Below, one piece after another: positions 25,949-35,540 of a DNA stretch of 64,000 bases. Position 1 is the first letter of the stretch; each line of letters begins with the position of its first letter. The stretch covers positions 18,001 to 82,000 of the forward strand of contig NZ_KE951450.1 in the NCBI RefSeq assembly GCF_000466165.1, written 5' to 3'. Source of the DNA: Actinobaculum sp. oral taxon 183 str. F0552 (lineage in GTDB: Bacteria; Actinomycetota; Actinomycetes; Actinomycetales; Actinomycetaceae). The translations under genes were made by a program, and so were the position numbers. The notes beneath the pieces were generated by a model, which was not told the origin of the DNA, ran no database searches, and was given only the letters and a program-made list of their open reading frames with translations.

Positions 25949-27798
25949 GCGCGTTCCTCACGCGGGAGGAGCGTTCGGCCGTCCGCCGCACGCTGACCCT
26001 CCTGTCCATCGACCGCGCGGGGTTCCTCCGATCCGTTGCGGCGGGGACCTTGACGCTCTTCTGCACGGTGGGGCTCGCGGCCGTCTCGGCCTGGCTCATC
26101 GCCCGCGCCTCCCAGCTGCCTCTCGTGGCCACGCTCGCGCTGGCGACGACGAGTGTGCGCGCCTTCGGGGCGAGCAAGCCCGTGTTCCGCTACTTCCGGC
26201 AGGTCGCGGGCCACCGAGTCGCCCTGTACGGGATGTCGAATCTCCGCTACGAGGCCTATGCCAGGCTCGCGGACGCGCCGATCGGCGCGGTGGCGTCGAT
26301 CCGGCGCGGGGACATCCTCGCCCGGACCGGGCGCGACGTGACGGCCGTCGGAGACCTGGTGGTGCGAGCCCTGGAGCCGATCGCCGTCGCGGTCGCATCG
26401 AGCCTGGTCTCCGTGGGGATCGTCGCCTGCTTCTCCCCCCTCTCCGCCGCCGCGCTGGCCGCCTGCCTGCTCGCCTCCTGCCTTCTCGGCCCGCTCCCGG
26501 CCATGCGGGGCGCGCGCCTGGCCGAGCGCAGCCAAGTCGAGGATCGGGCCGAGTTGGCGGCGCTTTCCCTGACGATGCTCGAATCCGCCTCTGAGCTGCG
26601 CGTCTCCGGCCGCCTGTCTGCGATGGAGGAGAGCGCCCGGCGCACGGAACGCCGCATCTTCGCCAACCGGGACGCCGCGGCCCGCCCGACCGCTTACGCC
26701 GGAGCCGTCGACGCCCTCGCGCTGGGGGCGGCCACCGTGGCGGCGATCCTCATCGGCTCGGCGGAGCTGGCGGCGGGCAGCCTCGCGCCCGTCGAACTGG
26801 CGATCATCGCGCTCACGCCGCTGGCGGCCTTCGAGGCCACTCAGCCGCTCGGCCAGGCAGCCGTCCAGCTCGTCCGCTCGGCGGCCGCGGGCGAGCGCAT
26901 CCTCGCCCTCCTGGATACCGCGTCCGGGGAGCCGATCGGGGAGTCGGCCTCCCGAGCCGCCGAAACCCCGGATCCCGAGAGGCGCGGACAGGGAAGGACG
27001 CCGCCGGCGGATGGGAGACCGGATTCCCGACGGCGCGGACACAGCGCGGCGCCGGGGCTGCACGCCAGGAGCCTGACCGTCGGCTGGCCGGACGGGCCCG
27101 TCGTCGCGGGTCCCTTCGACATCGACGTCCCCCGGGGCGGGACCCTGGCCGTCGTGGGCCCGTCCGGCATCGGGAAGACGACGCTCCTGTACACGCTCGC
27201 GGGGCTCATCCGCCCGCGGTCAGGACACGTGCGCCTGGACGGCCGCGAAGTCTGCGACATCCCGCGCGAGGAGGTCTCCTCGACTCTCGTCCTGACGGCC
27301 GAGGACGCCCACGTCTTCGCCACGACCGTCCTGGAGAACCTCCGCGTCGCCCGCCCGGACGTCACGGAGGAGGAGGCGGTCGAGCTGCTCGACCGGGCGG
27401 GGCTGGGAGGATGGCTCGGCGACCTTCCCGAAGGAGTCCACACCCTCCTGGGCGCGGACGCGACGACGATGTCGGGCGGAGAGAGAAGGCGCCTGCTGTT
27501 CGCCCGCGCCCTCGCCTCGCCCGCGGACTACCTGCTGCTCGACGAACCCGCCGAACACCTCGACTCGGATACCGCCGACGCGCTCGTGGCCGACCTTCTC
27601 GCAGCGGGGAAGGCCCCTCGCGAACGAGAGCGCACAGTCGTGCTGGTCACTCATCGCCTGACTCCACTCTGGCAGGCCGACCGGGTTATCCTTCTGTCCG
27701 AGGAGGACGGCCGGGTCCGCGTGGCCGCCGCCGGGAAGCACGAAGAGCTGGCGAACCTCATCCCCGACTACCGCTGGTCGCTTCGACAGGAGCTGTGA
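25945..27798 (+). CDS. cydC: thiol reductant ABC exporter subunit CydC
   Basis: 617 aa, somewhat longer than the usual 550-580. The extra length is a Pro/Arg-rich insert at about 325-370, between the membrane domain and the ATPase domain. Walker A is GPSGIGKTT, the signature is TMSGGERRRLLFARAL (canonical SGGE), Walker B is DYLLLDEPAEHLD. GTG 25945 overlaps the cydD stop. It forms the CydDC heterodimer with the preceding gene. Confidence 0.93.
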   Translation: MSAFLTREERSAVRRTLTLLSIDRAGFLRSVAAGTLTLFCTVGLAAVSAWLIARASQLPLVATLALATTSVRAFGASKPVFRYFRQVAGHRVALYGMSNLRYEAYARLADAPIGAVASIRRGDILARTGRDVTAVGDLVVRALEPIAVAVASSLVSVGIVACFSPLSAAALAACLLASCLLGPLPAMRGARLAERSQVEDRAELAALSLTMLESASELRVSGRLSAMEESARRTERRIFANRDAAARPTAYAGAVDALALGAATVAAILIGSAELAAGSLAPVELAIIALTPLAAFEATQPLGQAAVQLVRSAAAGERILALLDTASGEPIGESASRAAETPDPERRGQGRTPPADGRPDSRRRGHSAAPGLHARSLTVGWPDGPVVAGPFDIDVPRGGTLAVVGPSGIGKTTLLYTLAGLIRPRSGHVRLDGREVCDIPREEVSSTLVLTAEDAHVFATTVLENLRVARPDVTEEEAVELLDRAGLGGWLGDLPEGVHTLLGADATTMSGGERRRLLFARALASPADYLLLDEPAEHLDSDTADALVADLLAAGKAPRERERTVVLVTHRLTPLWQADRVILLSEEDGRVRVAAAGKHEELANLIPDYRWSLRQEL

Positions 27799-27814
27799 GT
27801 GACAGGAGCTGCGA

Positions 27815-29452
27815 ATGAACGGTCCCGACCCCCACGACCTGCTCGACCGGTCGCTCGACCTGACTGCGAGGCTGGACCAGCATTCCGCACTCCAGAGCTT
27901 CGTGGAGTCGGCGATCAAGCTCACCGGGGCGGCGTACGGCGCCCTGTCGATCCTCGACGCCAGGGGGAACGCGGGCCAGCTCGTCGACTCGGGGTCCGAA
28001 GGCGGCTCGGACGGCTTCTCCCGCGCGCCGGCGGACATGGGGATCCTCGAGAAGATCCCCGAAGACTCCTACATCCTCTTCCGGGAGGCGGACGGCCAGG
28101 CCGGCGGATCCCCCCGGCCTGACGGCGGCCCCGGCGCGGACGACCTCCTCGGCGTGCCCCTGACGGTCCAGGGACGGCTCTACGGGCGCCTCTGCCTGGC
28201 CGGCAAACCCGGAGGCTTCTGCGAAGCCGACGGCCAGGCCGTCATGGCGCTGGCGCGGGCGGCGGGCATCGCCGTGGAGAACTCGCGCCTCTTCGCGGAA
28301 TCGGTGGTCCGGTCGCAGTGGATCGCAGCCTCGCGCGCCATCACCACCGCCCTCCTGGAGGGCACCGACGAGGAGGAAGCCCTCCAGCTCATCGCCCACG
28401 AGATGCGCCGTGTGGCCAAGTCGGATCTTGCGCTGATCATCCTCCAGGGGGTCGGCGGGGCGTGGACCTGCGAGATCGCCGACGGCGAGGCGGCCTCCGA
28501 GGTCATCGGCATCGAATTCCCCGCAGCGGGCCGCGCCCAGAAGGTGATCCGGGAGCACGAGGGCCTGATCGTCGACGCCATGGCGCGCGAGCCGAACCTC
28601 CTGGTCCCCACGCTCGCCCACTACGGCGCCGCCCTCTACGCTCCGCTCGTGGACAAGGGGGCGACGACGGGGGTCATCGTCCTGCTGCGCGACATCGACA
28701 AGCAGGAGTTCGACCTGTCCGACCTGGCCATGGCCGAGAGCGTCGCCAAGCAGGCGACCCTCGCCCTGGAGCTGGCCTCCGCCAGGCACGCGAAGGCCCA
28801 GGCGGCGCAGCTGGAGGACCGGTCGCAGATCTCCCGCGACCTCCACGACTTCGCGATCCAGCAGCTCTTCGCCTCCGGGCTGGAACTGTCCGCGCTGCGA
28901 GAGGACCTAGACGCCTCCGGGACGGCTTCCCCCTCGGCCCTGGCCAGCCTGGACAGCGCCATCACGTCCATCGACGAGTCCGTCGGGCAGATCCGCCAGA
29001 TCATCCACTCGCTGAGGGACCCCCAGGCCACGGTGCCTCTGGTGATGCGACTGCGCCGCGAAGTGGACTACGTCTCGCGCCTGCTCGGATTCGCGCCGCG
29101 GATGGTCATCAGGAACCTCGGGGAGGAGGTCGGCCCGGGCCCGCACACGGAGATCGACGACGAGCTCGGCGCCGACGTGGCCGACGACGTCGTGGCCGTG
29201 GTGCGCGAATGCCTGGCGAACGCCGCCAAACACGCGCACGCCTCGCGCGTCGGCGTGGCGGTGACGATCGAGAACCACCGGGTGCACGTCCGGGTGACCG
29301 ACGACGGACGGGGGATCAGCCGCGAGCTCTCGCGCCGATCCGGCCTGTCCAACTTGGCGGCCAGGGCTCGCAGGCACCACGGCACCTTCACCATCCGGCC
29401 CGGGGACGACGCGGCCGGCACGAAGATCGAGTGGATGGCCATCGTCGAATAG
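27815..29452 (+). CDS. GAF-domain sensor histidine kinase, DevS/DosS type
   Basis: 545 aa, soluble. Two GAF domains (about 22-165 and 185-325), a HisKA_3 dimerisation domain with phosphoacceptor H344 in SRDLHDFAIQQLF, and an HATPase_c domain (about 435-540; CLANAAKHAHA N-box, TDDGRGI G-box). Layout is that of mycobacterial DevS/DosS, but residues 24-194, covering all of GAF-A, contain no histidine, so the heme-ligating His of DosS has no counterpart. The ATG lies 17 nt after cydC, suggesting cotranscription with cydABDC and a signal linked to respiration. Likely partner: the convergent NarL-family regulator. Confidence 0.9.
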   Translation: MNGPDPHDLLDRSLDLTARLDQHSALQSFVESAIKLTGAAYGALSILDARGNAGQLVDSGSEGGSDGFSRAPADMGILEKIPEDSYILFREADGQAGGSPRPDGGPGADDLLGVPLTVQGRLYGRLCLAGKPGGFCEADGQAVMALARAAGIAVENSRLFAESVVRSQWIAASRAITTALLEGTDEEEALQLIAHEMRRVAKSDLALIILQGVGGAWTCEIADGEAASEVIGIEFPAAGRAQKVIREHEGLIVDAMAREPNLLVPTLAHYGAALYAPLVDKGATTGVIVLLRDIDKQEFDLSDLAMAESVAKQATLALELASARHAKAQAAQLEDRSQISRDLHDFAIQQLFASGLELSALREDLDASGTASPSALASLDSAITSIDESVGQIRQIIHSLRDPQATVPLVMRLRREVDYVSRLLGFAPRMVIRNLGEEVGPGPHTEIDDELGADVADDVVAVVRECLANAAKHAHASRVGVAVTIENHRVHVRVTDDGRGISRELSRRSGLSNLAARARRHHGTFTIRPGDDAAGTKIEWMAIVE

Positions 29453-29490
29453 CGGCGTCCGGCTTCGGGTCGGCTTCGTTCGGCCTCGGG

Positions 29491-29632
29491 CCGGCAGCGC
29501 TCTGCCTCGGGCTCCGGCCGGTTTCAGGCTCCCGCGGTCCGGGGCCGGACACGTGATGCGCGCTCGTCGGCGCTCAGGCTCCCGCAACCCGGGCCGTCCG
29601 GCCGAGCCGGCAGCGCCCGGCCTCGGGCTCCG
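29491..29632. repeat. imperfect GC-rich repeats between converging kinase and regulator genes
   Basis: CCGGCAGCGC followed by GCCTCGGGCTCCG occurs at 29491-29515 and 29607-29632; CAGGCTCCCGC occurs at 29525-29535 and 29575-29585. The gap has no gene and could fold extensively, perhaps acting as a shared terminator. Confidence 0.5.
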
Positions 29633-29653
29633 CGGACGGAGAAGGAGCGAGCC

Positions 29654-30307
29654 TCAGTTCATTCCGTTGCGCCAGCCTGCAGCGCGCTGGCCCGCCACCC
29701 AGGCGGCCACTTGGGTTCTGCGCTGCAGGCCCATCTTCGACAGGAGCGAGGTGATGTGGTTCTTGACCGTCTTCTCCGCCACGCCCAGACGCTCCCCGAT
29801 CTCCCGGTTGGACAGGCCGTCGCCGATGAGGTCGAGCACGCGGCGCTCGGACGGCGTGAGGTCCGCGGTCGGGTCGGAGTGGTCGGCCCGCCTGCGGCTG
29901 ACCGTGCGCTCGTCGAGGAGGATCCGGCCGCTGGCGACGGCCTTGATGTTCTCGGTGATTTCGGCTCCGCGGACGGACTTCAGGAGGTAGGCCCGCGCGC
30001 CGGCCTCCTGGGCTTCGGCGAGGGCGTCGTCGTCGTCGAAGGACGTGAGCACGATGCACTTCGTCTCCGGCGAGGCCTCGCGCATGCGAGAGATGATGTC
30101 GATCCCGGTGCCGTCGGGCAGGCGCAGGTCGACCAGGGCGACGTCGGGGCGCACGAGCTCGCCGCGGCGGATCGCTTCCTGGACGCTGCCGGCTTCGGCG
30201 ACGACCCCGAGGCCGTCGGCCCTTTCGACGACTTCCGCTATCCCTCGGCGCACGACCTCGTGATCGTCGATGATCATGACGCGAACGTCGTCGCCTGCGT
30301 TCACCAT
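29654..30307 (-). CDS. NarL/DevR-family response regulator
   Basis: 217 aa. A receiver domain (1-125) with acidic pocket DD at 14-15, phosphoacceptor D60 (ALVDLRLPDGTG) and the conserved Lys in YLLKSV; then a LuxR-type HTH (about 150-210; LTPSERRVLDLIGDGLSNREIGERL as a pattern in pieces). ATG 30307 has GGGAGG at 6 nt. It converges on the GAF histidine kinase and is the probable partner. In actinobacteria such DevR-like regulators often answer to oxygen, NO or redox state. Targets here are unknown; cydABDC is an obvious candidate. Confidence 0.9.
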   Translation of the reverse strand: MVNAGDDVRVMIIDDHEVVRRGIAEVVERADGLGVVAEAGSVQEAIRRGELVRPDVALVDLRLPDGTGIDIISRMREASPETKCIVLTSFDDDDALAEAQEAGARAYLLKSVRGAEITENIKAVASGRILLDERTVSRRRADHSDPTADLTPSERRVLDLIGDGLSNREIGERLGVAEKTVKNHITSLLSKMGLQRRTQVAAWVAGQRAAGWRNGMN

Positions 30308-30400
30308 CGGACCTCCCACGGAATAGGCGTTCTTCCGATAGTGTAACCCGAGCGCGGGGAATATGTGACCTTCGGCCGTCGCAATGCCCGTTCGAGGCGG

Positions 30401-31120
30401 CTAAGGAAGCGGCGCGTCCCGGACGGCCTCGCCCCGCTCGTCCGGTTCGGCGCTGATGACCCGGTAGGCGGCTTCGGCCGCCGCCTGCCGCGACGTCTTC
30501 TTGGAGGTGCCGGTGCCGCGGCCCCACACTCTGCCGCCCATCGAGGCCACGGCGGTGAAGACCCGCATGTGGTCGGGGCCCGTGCTCGACACCTCGAAGT
30601 GGAGCGAGCCCTCCATGCCCCGGGCGTGGGCGATCTCCTCGAAGCTCGTCTGCCAGTCGAGGTTGGGGCCCAGCACGGAGGCGTCCTCGATCTTGCCCGC
30701 GACGAGCCGCTCGACGATGCGGCGCGTGGGCTCCATGCCGTGCTGGAGGTAGGTCGCGGCGATGAGCGCTTCGACGGTGTCGGAGAGGATCGAGTCCTTG
30801 TCCCTCCCCCCGCTGAGGTCCTCTCCCCTGCCCAGACGCAGGAATTCGCCTAGGCCGAGTTCGCGCGCGATGGAGGCGAGGGCCTTCTCGGAGACGGCGA
30901 AGGTCTTCATGCGGGACATGTCGCCCTCGCGGGAGTCGGGGAAGTTCCGGTAGAGCAGTTCGGCGGTGACCAGCCCGAGTATCGAGTCCCCGAGGAATTC
31001 GAGGCGTTCGTTGTGCGGCTCGTCATGCTCGTAGGCGAAGCTGCGGTGCGTCAGAGCCAGGCGCAGCATGGGCCGGGAGATGTCGATCCCCCATCGCTCG
31101 ACCAGCTCGTGGTAGCTCAC
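30401..31120 (-). CDS. rnc: ribonuclease III
   Basis: 239 aa. The RNase III signature NERLEFLGDSILGLV holds the catalytic acidic residues, with the second site in SDTVEALIAATYL. A double-stranded RNA-binding domain occupies the C-terminal 70 residues (TSFEEIAHARG...SKKTSRQAAAEAAYRVI). It processes rRNA precursors and structured mRNAs. GTG 31120 overlaps the stop of the DUF177 gene. Longer upstream frames are non-coding. Last gene of the recG-rsmD-coaD operon; no mutM follows it as in many actinobacteria. Confidence 0.96.
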   Translation of the reverse strand: MSYHELVERWGIDISRPMLRLALTHRSFAYEHDEPHNERLEFLGDSILGLVTAELLYRNFPDSREGDMSRMKTFAVSEKALASIARELGLGEFLRLGRGEDLSGGRDKDSILSDTVEALIAATYLQHGMEPTRRIVERLVAGKIEDASVLGPNLDWQTSFEEIAHARGMEGSLHFEVSSTGPDHMRVFTAVASMGGRVWGRGTGTSKKTSRQAAAEAAYRVISAEPDERGEAVRDAPLP

Positions 31121-31686
31121 TCGCCCTCCTCTTCGGCCCTGAGGCGGGCTTCCAGAGCGGCCAGAGGGTCGCCGCGGTCGGCGGGGGCCTCGTGCGCGTG
31201 GCCTTCCGGAAGGTCCTCCCACAGCTGCCCGCAGCCGGGGCATATGCCCCGGCAGTCCCCCTTGCACAGGGGGACGAAGGGGAGAGAGAGGACGACGGCG
31301 TCGCGGACGATCGGTTCGAGGTCGATGTGGTCGGAGTCGACGACGGGCATCTGCCCGGCCTCCTCGTCCCCCTCCTCGACGAGGGCGGCCTGCCGCTGCG
31401 GGTACAGGACGAGTTCTCCGATCGGCTCGTCGACGCTTCCCGCTATCTCGCGCAGGCATCGCGCGCAGTTGCCTGCGATCGGAGCCCGGACGGAGCCCGA
31501 GACGTAGACGCCTTCGGATACGGAGTTGAGTTCGAGATCGATGTCGAGGTCGCCTCCCTCGGGCACGCCGATCATCTCCAGTCCCATGTCCGCCGGGGCC
31601 GGGATCCGCCTGCTCCAGGGGATGCGGGCGCCCTCCTGGTGCGGGAGGCTGGCCAGGGACGCCGCGAAGGGGCTCCTCAGGTCCAC
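31117..31686 (-). CDS. DUF177 (YceD-like) family protein
   Basis: 189 aa. The DUF177 core includes NCARCLREI and a C-terminal CKGDCRGICPGCG cysteine cluster that could bind Zn. The family is linked with 23S rRNA/L32 metabolism and normally sits directly before rpmF (L32). Here the next gene is rnc with a 4-nt overlap and no rpmF. GTG 31686 overlaps the previous gene by 10 nt. Confidence 0.88.
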   Translation of the reverse strand: MDLRSPFAASLASLPHQEGARIPWSRRIPAPADMGLEMIGVPEGGDLDIDLELNSVSEGVYVSGSVRAPIAGNCARCLREIAGSVDEPIGELVLYPQRQAALVEEGDEEAGQMPVVDSDHIDLEPIVRDAVVLSLPFVPLCKGDCRGICPGCGQLWEDLPEGHAHEAPADRGDPLAALEARLRAEEEGE

Positions 31687-32279
31687 GAATCCTCCTCGAC
31701 CTCCACGGCGCCGTCCTCCGGGTCGATGTCGCCCCGGCGGGTGGCGATGACGTTGCGGCCCGCCTGGATCTGACCGAGGAGGACGTCGATGTGGTTCTGG
31801 ACGCCCGAGGCGAGCTCGTCCAAGGAATTGCCCAAGTCGGCGACCTGCTCCTGGAGCTCGCGCAGGGTGTTGTCGGAGTAGTCGTTGGCCCCGTAGATGA
31901 GCCGGTCGGAGTGGGTCTTGGCCTCGTCCACGATCTTCTGCGCCTGGGCCTTGGCGGACACCGTCACGGCGTCCTCCGAGACGAGCCTGGACGCCTGCTC
32001 CCGGGCTTCGGCCAGGATGTCCTGCGCGTCCCGGTCGGCCCGCTCGCGGATGCGGTCGGCGTCGTTGTGGGCGCCCGTCGTCACCGAGTCGGCGTTGGCC
32101 AGGAGGCCGTCGGCTTCGACGATCTGGCCCGGGACGGAGGCGCGCGCGGTCTGCAGGAGGTCGAGGACGTGCGCGCGGTTGACCATCGCCGATGCGGACA
32201 TGGGCACCGAGCGCGCGTTCGTGACGATGTCGATGAGTTCGTCGAGGATGTCGAGGATGGACTCGTCTGGCGAGGACAT
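31677..32279 (-). CDS. DivIVA-like coiled-coil protein
   Basis: 200 aa, hydrophilic and mostly helical; long Ala/Glu/Asp-rich heptads (about 80-170; RIRERADRDAQDILAEAREQ) suggest a coiled coil. No signal peptide or membrane helix. In other actinobacteria a similar gene between coaD and DUF177 is annotated as a cell-division-initiation or DivIVA/Wag31-related protein. The classic DivIVA membrane-binding N-terminus is not evident, so the assignment is by likeness and position. Its ATG overlaps the coaD stop by one base. Confidence 0.7.
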   Translation of the reverse strand: MSSPDESILDILDELIDIVTNARSVPMSASAMVNRAHVLDLLQTARASVPGQIVEADGLLANADSVTTGAHNDADRIRERADRDAQDILAEAREQASRLVSEDAVTVSAKAQAQKIVDEAKTHSDRLIYGANDYSDNTLRELQEQVADLGNSLDELASGVQNHIDVLLGQIQAGRNVIATRRGDIDPEDGAVEVEEDSWT

Positions 32280-32791
32280 CAGATCTCCTTGGTGGGTGCG
32301 GGTGTGGAGGCGGGCGCGGCGCGGGAGGCGAGGGCCGCGGCCACGTGGGCGGGCACGAGGTCGTCGATGCGCCCTGCGTGTCGCGCGACGTCTTTGACGA
32401 GCGAGGAGGCCACGTGCGCGAGCGCCGGGTCCGCCAGGAGGAAGACCGTCTCGACGCCGCTCAGATGCCTGTTCATGAGGGCCATGGGCTGTTCGACGTC
32501 GAAGTCGGCGCCTCCGCGCAGACCCTTGACGATCGCCGCGGCGCCGTGTTCGGCGCAGAAATCGACGAGCAGTCCGTCCATCGGCTCGGCGCGCAGCCCC
32601 CCGACGCCCGCCTCCTGAAGCGCCAGGCGCGCCAAGTCGAGCCGCTGGCGGGAATCGAAGAGATAGCTCTTCGAGGAGTTCGCCCCCACGGCGAGGATCA
32701 CCTCGTCGAAGAGACCGCGCGCCCTTCTGGCCACGTCGAGGTGCCCGAGGGTGATGGGGTCGAAGGAGCCCGGATACACGGCGGTTGTCAT
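32279..32791 (-). CDS. coaD: phosphopantetheine adenylyltransferase
   Basis: 170 aa. Penultimate step of coenzyme A synthesis: 4'-phosphopantetheine plus ATP gives dephospho-CoA. The nucleotidyltransferase motif YPGSFDPITLGHLDVARRA at the N-terminus contains HxGH-equivalent GHLD; KGLRGGADFDVEQPMALMNRHL and an ETVFLLADP block are hallmark CoaD segments. The C-terminus (SRAAPASTPAPTK) is about 10 residues longer than typical. ATG overlaps the rsmD stop (ATGA). Confidence 0.96.
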   Translation of the reverse strand: MTTAVYPGSFDPITLGHLDVARRARGLFDEVILAVGANSSKSYLFDSRQRLDLARLALQEAGVGGLRAEPMDGLLVDFCAEHGAAAIVKGLRGGADFDVEQPMALMNRHLSGVETVFLLADPALAHVASSLVKDVARHAGRIDDLVPAHVAAALASRAAPASTPAPTKEI

Positions 32792-33345
32792 GTCTCAAGC
32801 CTAACCGGCGTCGCCGTCCACAGCCGTGTATCCCCGAGGGCGCGTTGGCCGGTCGGCGCCATGTCCGAAGGCCAGGAGGGCTCGGGGGAGCGCGCGGACC
32901 GCTCGACCACGACGAGCCCGTCCGCGGCCAGGTGGGCGCCGAGGAGGCAGAGGGCGTCGGCGAGCTCGGTCTCGGACATGTCGTAGGGAGGGTCGAGGAT
33001 GGCGAGGTCGAAGGGGCGGCGGGAAGCCCGTCCGAGCCGGGCTCGGACCCTCATCGGGGAGACGGTCACGTCCAGGCCGAGGAGCCTCGCGTTGAGGCGG
33101 ATGGTCTGGGCCGAGGAGCGGACGGCCTCGACGCATTCGACGTAGGCTGCCCCGCGCGATGCGGCTTCCAGGCCGAGCGCGCCGGATCCGGCGTACAGGT
33201 CGAGCACCCGGCGGCCCTCAACGCGTCCGCGGTGCTCCAGACTGGAGAAGAGAGCCTCCCGCACTCTCCCGGAGGTGGGCCGGGTCTTCGACGGCGGGAC
33301 CTTCAGGCGGCGGCCTCCGGCCGTTCCCGCGACGATCCTGGTCAC
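32788..33345 (-). CDS. rsmD: 16S rRNA (guanine966-N2)-methyltransferase
   Basis: 185 aa. N-terminal RIVAGTAGGRRLKVP and TRPTSGRVREALFSSL are RsmD-specific. SAM-binding loop VLDLYAGSGALGLEA, catalytic motif LDPPYD. Methylates G966 (E. coli numbering) in 16S rRNA. GTG 33345 is the family start; the long frame upstream overlaps recG and is non-coding. In the common recG-rsmD-coaD order. Confidence 0.95.
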   Translation of the reverse strand: MTRIVAGTAGGRRLKVPPSKTRPTSGRVREALFSSLEHRGRVEGRRVLDLYAGSGALGLEAASRGAAYVECVEAVRSSAQTIRLNARLLGLDVTVSPMRVRARLGRASRRPFDLAILDPPYDMSETELADALCLLGAHLAADGLVVVERSARSPEPSWPSDMAPTGQRALGDTRLWTATPVRLET

Positions 33346-33407
33346 GGCGCCTCCGGCCTCCCGTTCCCCTCCGGTCCCCCGCTCCCCCCGCGGATGCGCA
33401 TCGATCC

Positions 33408-35540
33408 TCAGCCCCTCTCCAGATAGTCGGCCCGTTCGGCGTCGAGGCCGCCGATCGCCCGGGCGAGGACCGCGTGCCCGGCCAGGCCCGGGTCCTCCTC
33501 GACGACGGCTCGCGCGGCCCGCCTCGCCTCGTCGATGACGTCGCGATGGCGCAGCACGGACAGGAAGCGCAAATGGGATCCCCGGCCCGCCTGGCTGGCC
33601 CCCAGGACGTCGCCCTCGCTGCGCAGTTCGAGGTCGCGCTCGGCGAGGGCGAAACCGTCGGTCGTGGCCGCGAAGGCCGCCAGCCGGCGCATGGCCGGGG
33701 TCCCCTCCCGGCAGGACGTGACGGCCAGGCACACTCCCGGGCGGCTTCCCCTCCCTATCCGCCCGCGGAGCTGGTGGAGCTGGGACAGGCCGAAGCGGTC
33801 GGCGTCGAGGATCACCATGGCGCTGGCCTCGGGCACGTCGACTCCGACCTCCACGACCGTGGTCGAGACGAGGATCGGGGCGTGGCCGTCGGCGAAGCGG
33901 GCCATGGCGGCCGCCTTCTCCTCCGCCGGCAGCCGCCCGTGCATGACCTCCAGGCCGATCCCTGAGGTGGCGGGCAGGTCGCGGAGCATGGCGGCCGTCT
34001 CGGACACCGAGGCCAGGGGGGCGCCGGCGGCCTCGTCGTCGATCTTCGGGCAGACGACGTAGGCGCGTCCTCCGCCGCGCGCCTCTTCGGCCACGCGCTC
34101 CCACACGCGCTCCATCCACCGGCCTCTGTCGGAGGGGACCACGGTCGTGGACACCTCCGCCCGGTTGGCGGGGCGCTCCGTCAGGGTGGAGACGTCGAGG
34201 TCTCCGAAGACGCTCATGGCGATGGTGCGGGGAATCGGCGTGGCGGTCATGACGAGCGTGTGGATCCCCGAGGCGATGGCGCCGCGCTGGTCGACGCCGA
34301 AGCGGTGCTGCTCGTCGATGACGACGAGGCCGAGGAAGGGGATCCGCACGTCCTCGGACAGCAGCGCGTGGGTGCCGACGACGAGCCCCGCCTGCCCCGA
34401 GGCGATGCGCGCCAGGCTGGCGCGGCGCTGGGCCGCCGTGAGCGACCCGGTGAGCAGCTCGACCGGGGCGAGGGGGCCCAGCAGCGCCTCGATCGTGCGG
34501 ACGTGCTGGTAGGCGAGGACCCCGGTGGGGGCCAGGAGGGCGGCCTGTCCGCCGCCGTCGAGGACCTGGAGCATGGCGCGCAGGGCGACCACCGTCTTGC
34601 CGCTGCCGACGTCCCCCTGCAGGAGGCGCTGCATGGGCGCCGTTCCGGCCAGGTCGGCCGAGATCTCCTCGCCGACGGCTCTCTGCCCGGCCGTCAGGCG
34701 GTAGGGGAGGCATTCCTCGAACCGTTCGGCGAGCCCTCCCGCCCTGGGAGGGTAGGCGGTGCCGAGGCGGGTCCGCGCCTCGCGGGAGCGCTCGGCGAGC
34801 GCGGCCTGCAGGACGAAGGCCTCCTCGTGGGCCATGCGCGTGCGGGCGAGCTTCCACGCCTCGTCGTCGTCGGGGGCGTGGAGTGTGCGGATCGCCTCGT
34901 ACCGGGAGGGAAGGCCGCGCTCCCGCCTGTAGGCCGCGGGCAGCGGGTCGGGGAGGTCGTCCTCGCTCAGGGACGGCAGGACGGTCTCGACGGCTCGCCG
35001 GATGTGCCACGAGGGCAGCCTTTCGGTCGCGGAGTAGATGGGGATGAGCCGCTGGAGCTTGGCCACGTCCTGTTCGTCCTCGACGAGCTCGTAGTCCGGA
35101 TGGGTCAGCTGCAGGCTGCCGCGGTAGGAGGAGATCGTCCCCGAGAAGCTGGCGACCGTGCCGGGGGCGAGCTTGCGCTCGTGGTATTCGAGGGGGCGCG
35201 GGCCCTTGGCGAAGAAGGTGAGGCTGAGGTCGTGGAGGCCGTCGGCGATGCGCACGGTCAGGATGTACCCGCGGCGGGCGTTCATGGGGCGCAGGGTCGA
35301 GTCCGTCACCCGGGCGATCACCGTGACGGACTCCCCTTCGCACACCTGGGAGATGGGCATGAGCTCGCCGCGGTGGGCGAGCCGGAACGGGACGTGGAGC
35401 AGGAGGTCGCCTACCGTATGGAGGCCGATTTTCGCCATCGCGTTAGCCGTCCGCGCGCCCAGAGCGCGTTCGAGCGGACGGCTCAGGGCCGTCCAGCCGT
35501 CGGATGCGACGGCGCGGCCTTCCGCTCGCCCTCCTTCCAC
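33408..35540 (-). CDS. recG: ATP-dependent DNA helicase RecG
   Basis: 710 aa. Branch-migration helicase that rescues stalled forks. The N-terminal wedge/OB domain (about 55-170; [16 protein letters not shown]) precedes the helicase lobes: Walker [14 protein letters not shown], motif [11 protein letters not shown] (DEQH), motif [11 protein letters not shown], motif [11 protein letters not shown]. Length is normal for actinobacterial RecG. GTG 35540 has GGAGG 8 nt upstream. First gene of a six-gene minus-strand operon; divergent from rpmB. Confidence 0.96.
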   Translation of the reverse strand: MEGGRAEGRAVASDGWTALSRPLERALGARTANAMAKIGLHTVGDLLLHVPFRLAHRGELMPISQVCEGESVTVIARVTDSTLRPMNARRGYILTVRIADGLHDLSLTFFAKGPRPLEYHERKLAPGTVASFSGTISSYRGSLQLTHPDYELVEDEQDVAKLQRLIPIYSATERLPSWHIRRAVETVLPSLSEDDLPDPLPAAYRRERGLPSRYEAIRTLHAPDDDEAWKLARTRMAHEEAFVLQAALAERSREARTRLGTAYPPRAGGLAERFEECLPYRLTAGQRAVGEEISADLAGTAPMQRLLQGDVGSGKTVVALRAMLQVLDGGGQAALLAPTGVLAYQHVRTIEALLGPLAPVELLTGSLTAAQRRASLARIASGQAGLVVGTHALLSEDVRIPFLGLVVIDEQHRFGVDQRGAIASGIHTLVMTATPIPRTIAMSVFGDLDVSTLTERPANRAEVSTTVVPSDRGRWMERVWERVAEEARGGGRAYVVCPKIDDEAAGAPLASVSETAAMLRDLPATSGIGLEVMHGRLPAEEKAAAMARFADGHAPILVSTTVVEVGVDVPEASAMVILDADRFGLSQLHQLRGRIGRGSRPGVCLAVTSCREGTPAMRRLAAFAATTDGFALAERDLELRSEGDVLGASQAGRGSHLRFLSVLRHRDVIDEARRAARAVVEEDPGLAGHAVLARAIGGLDAERADYLERG

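Noticed and set aside
33346-35343. Long minus-strand frame leading into rsmD
   Set aside because: Shadow of recG, Arg/Pro-rich; rsmD starts at GTG 33345.
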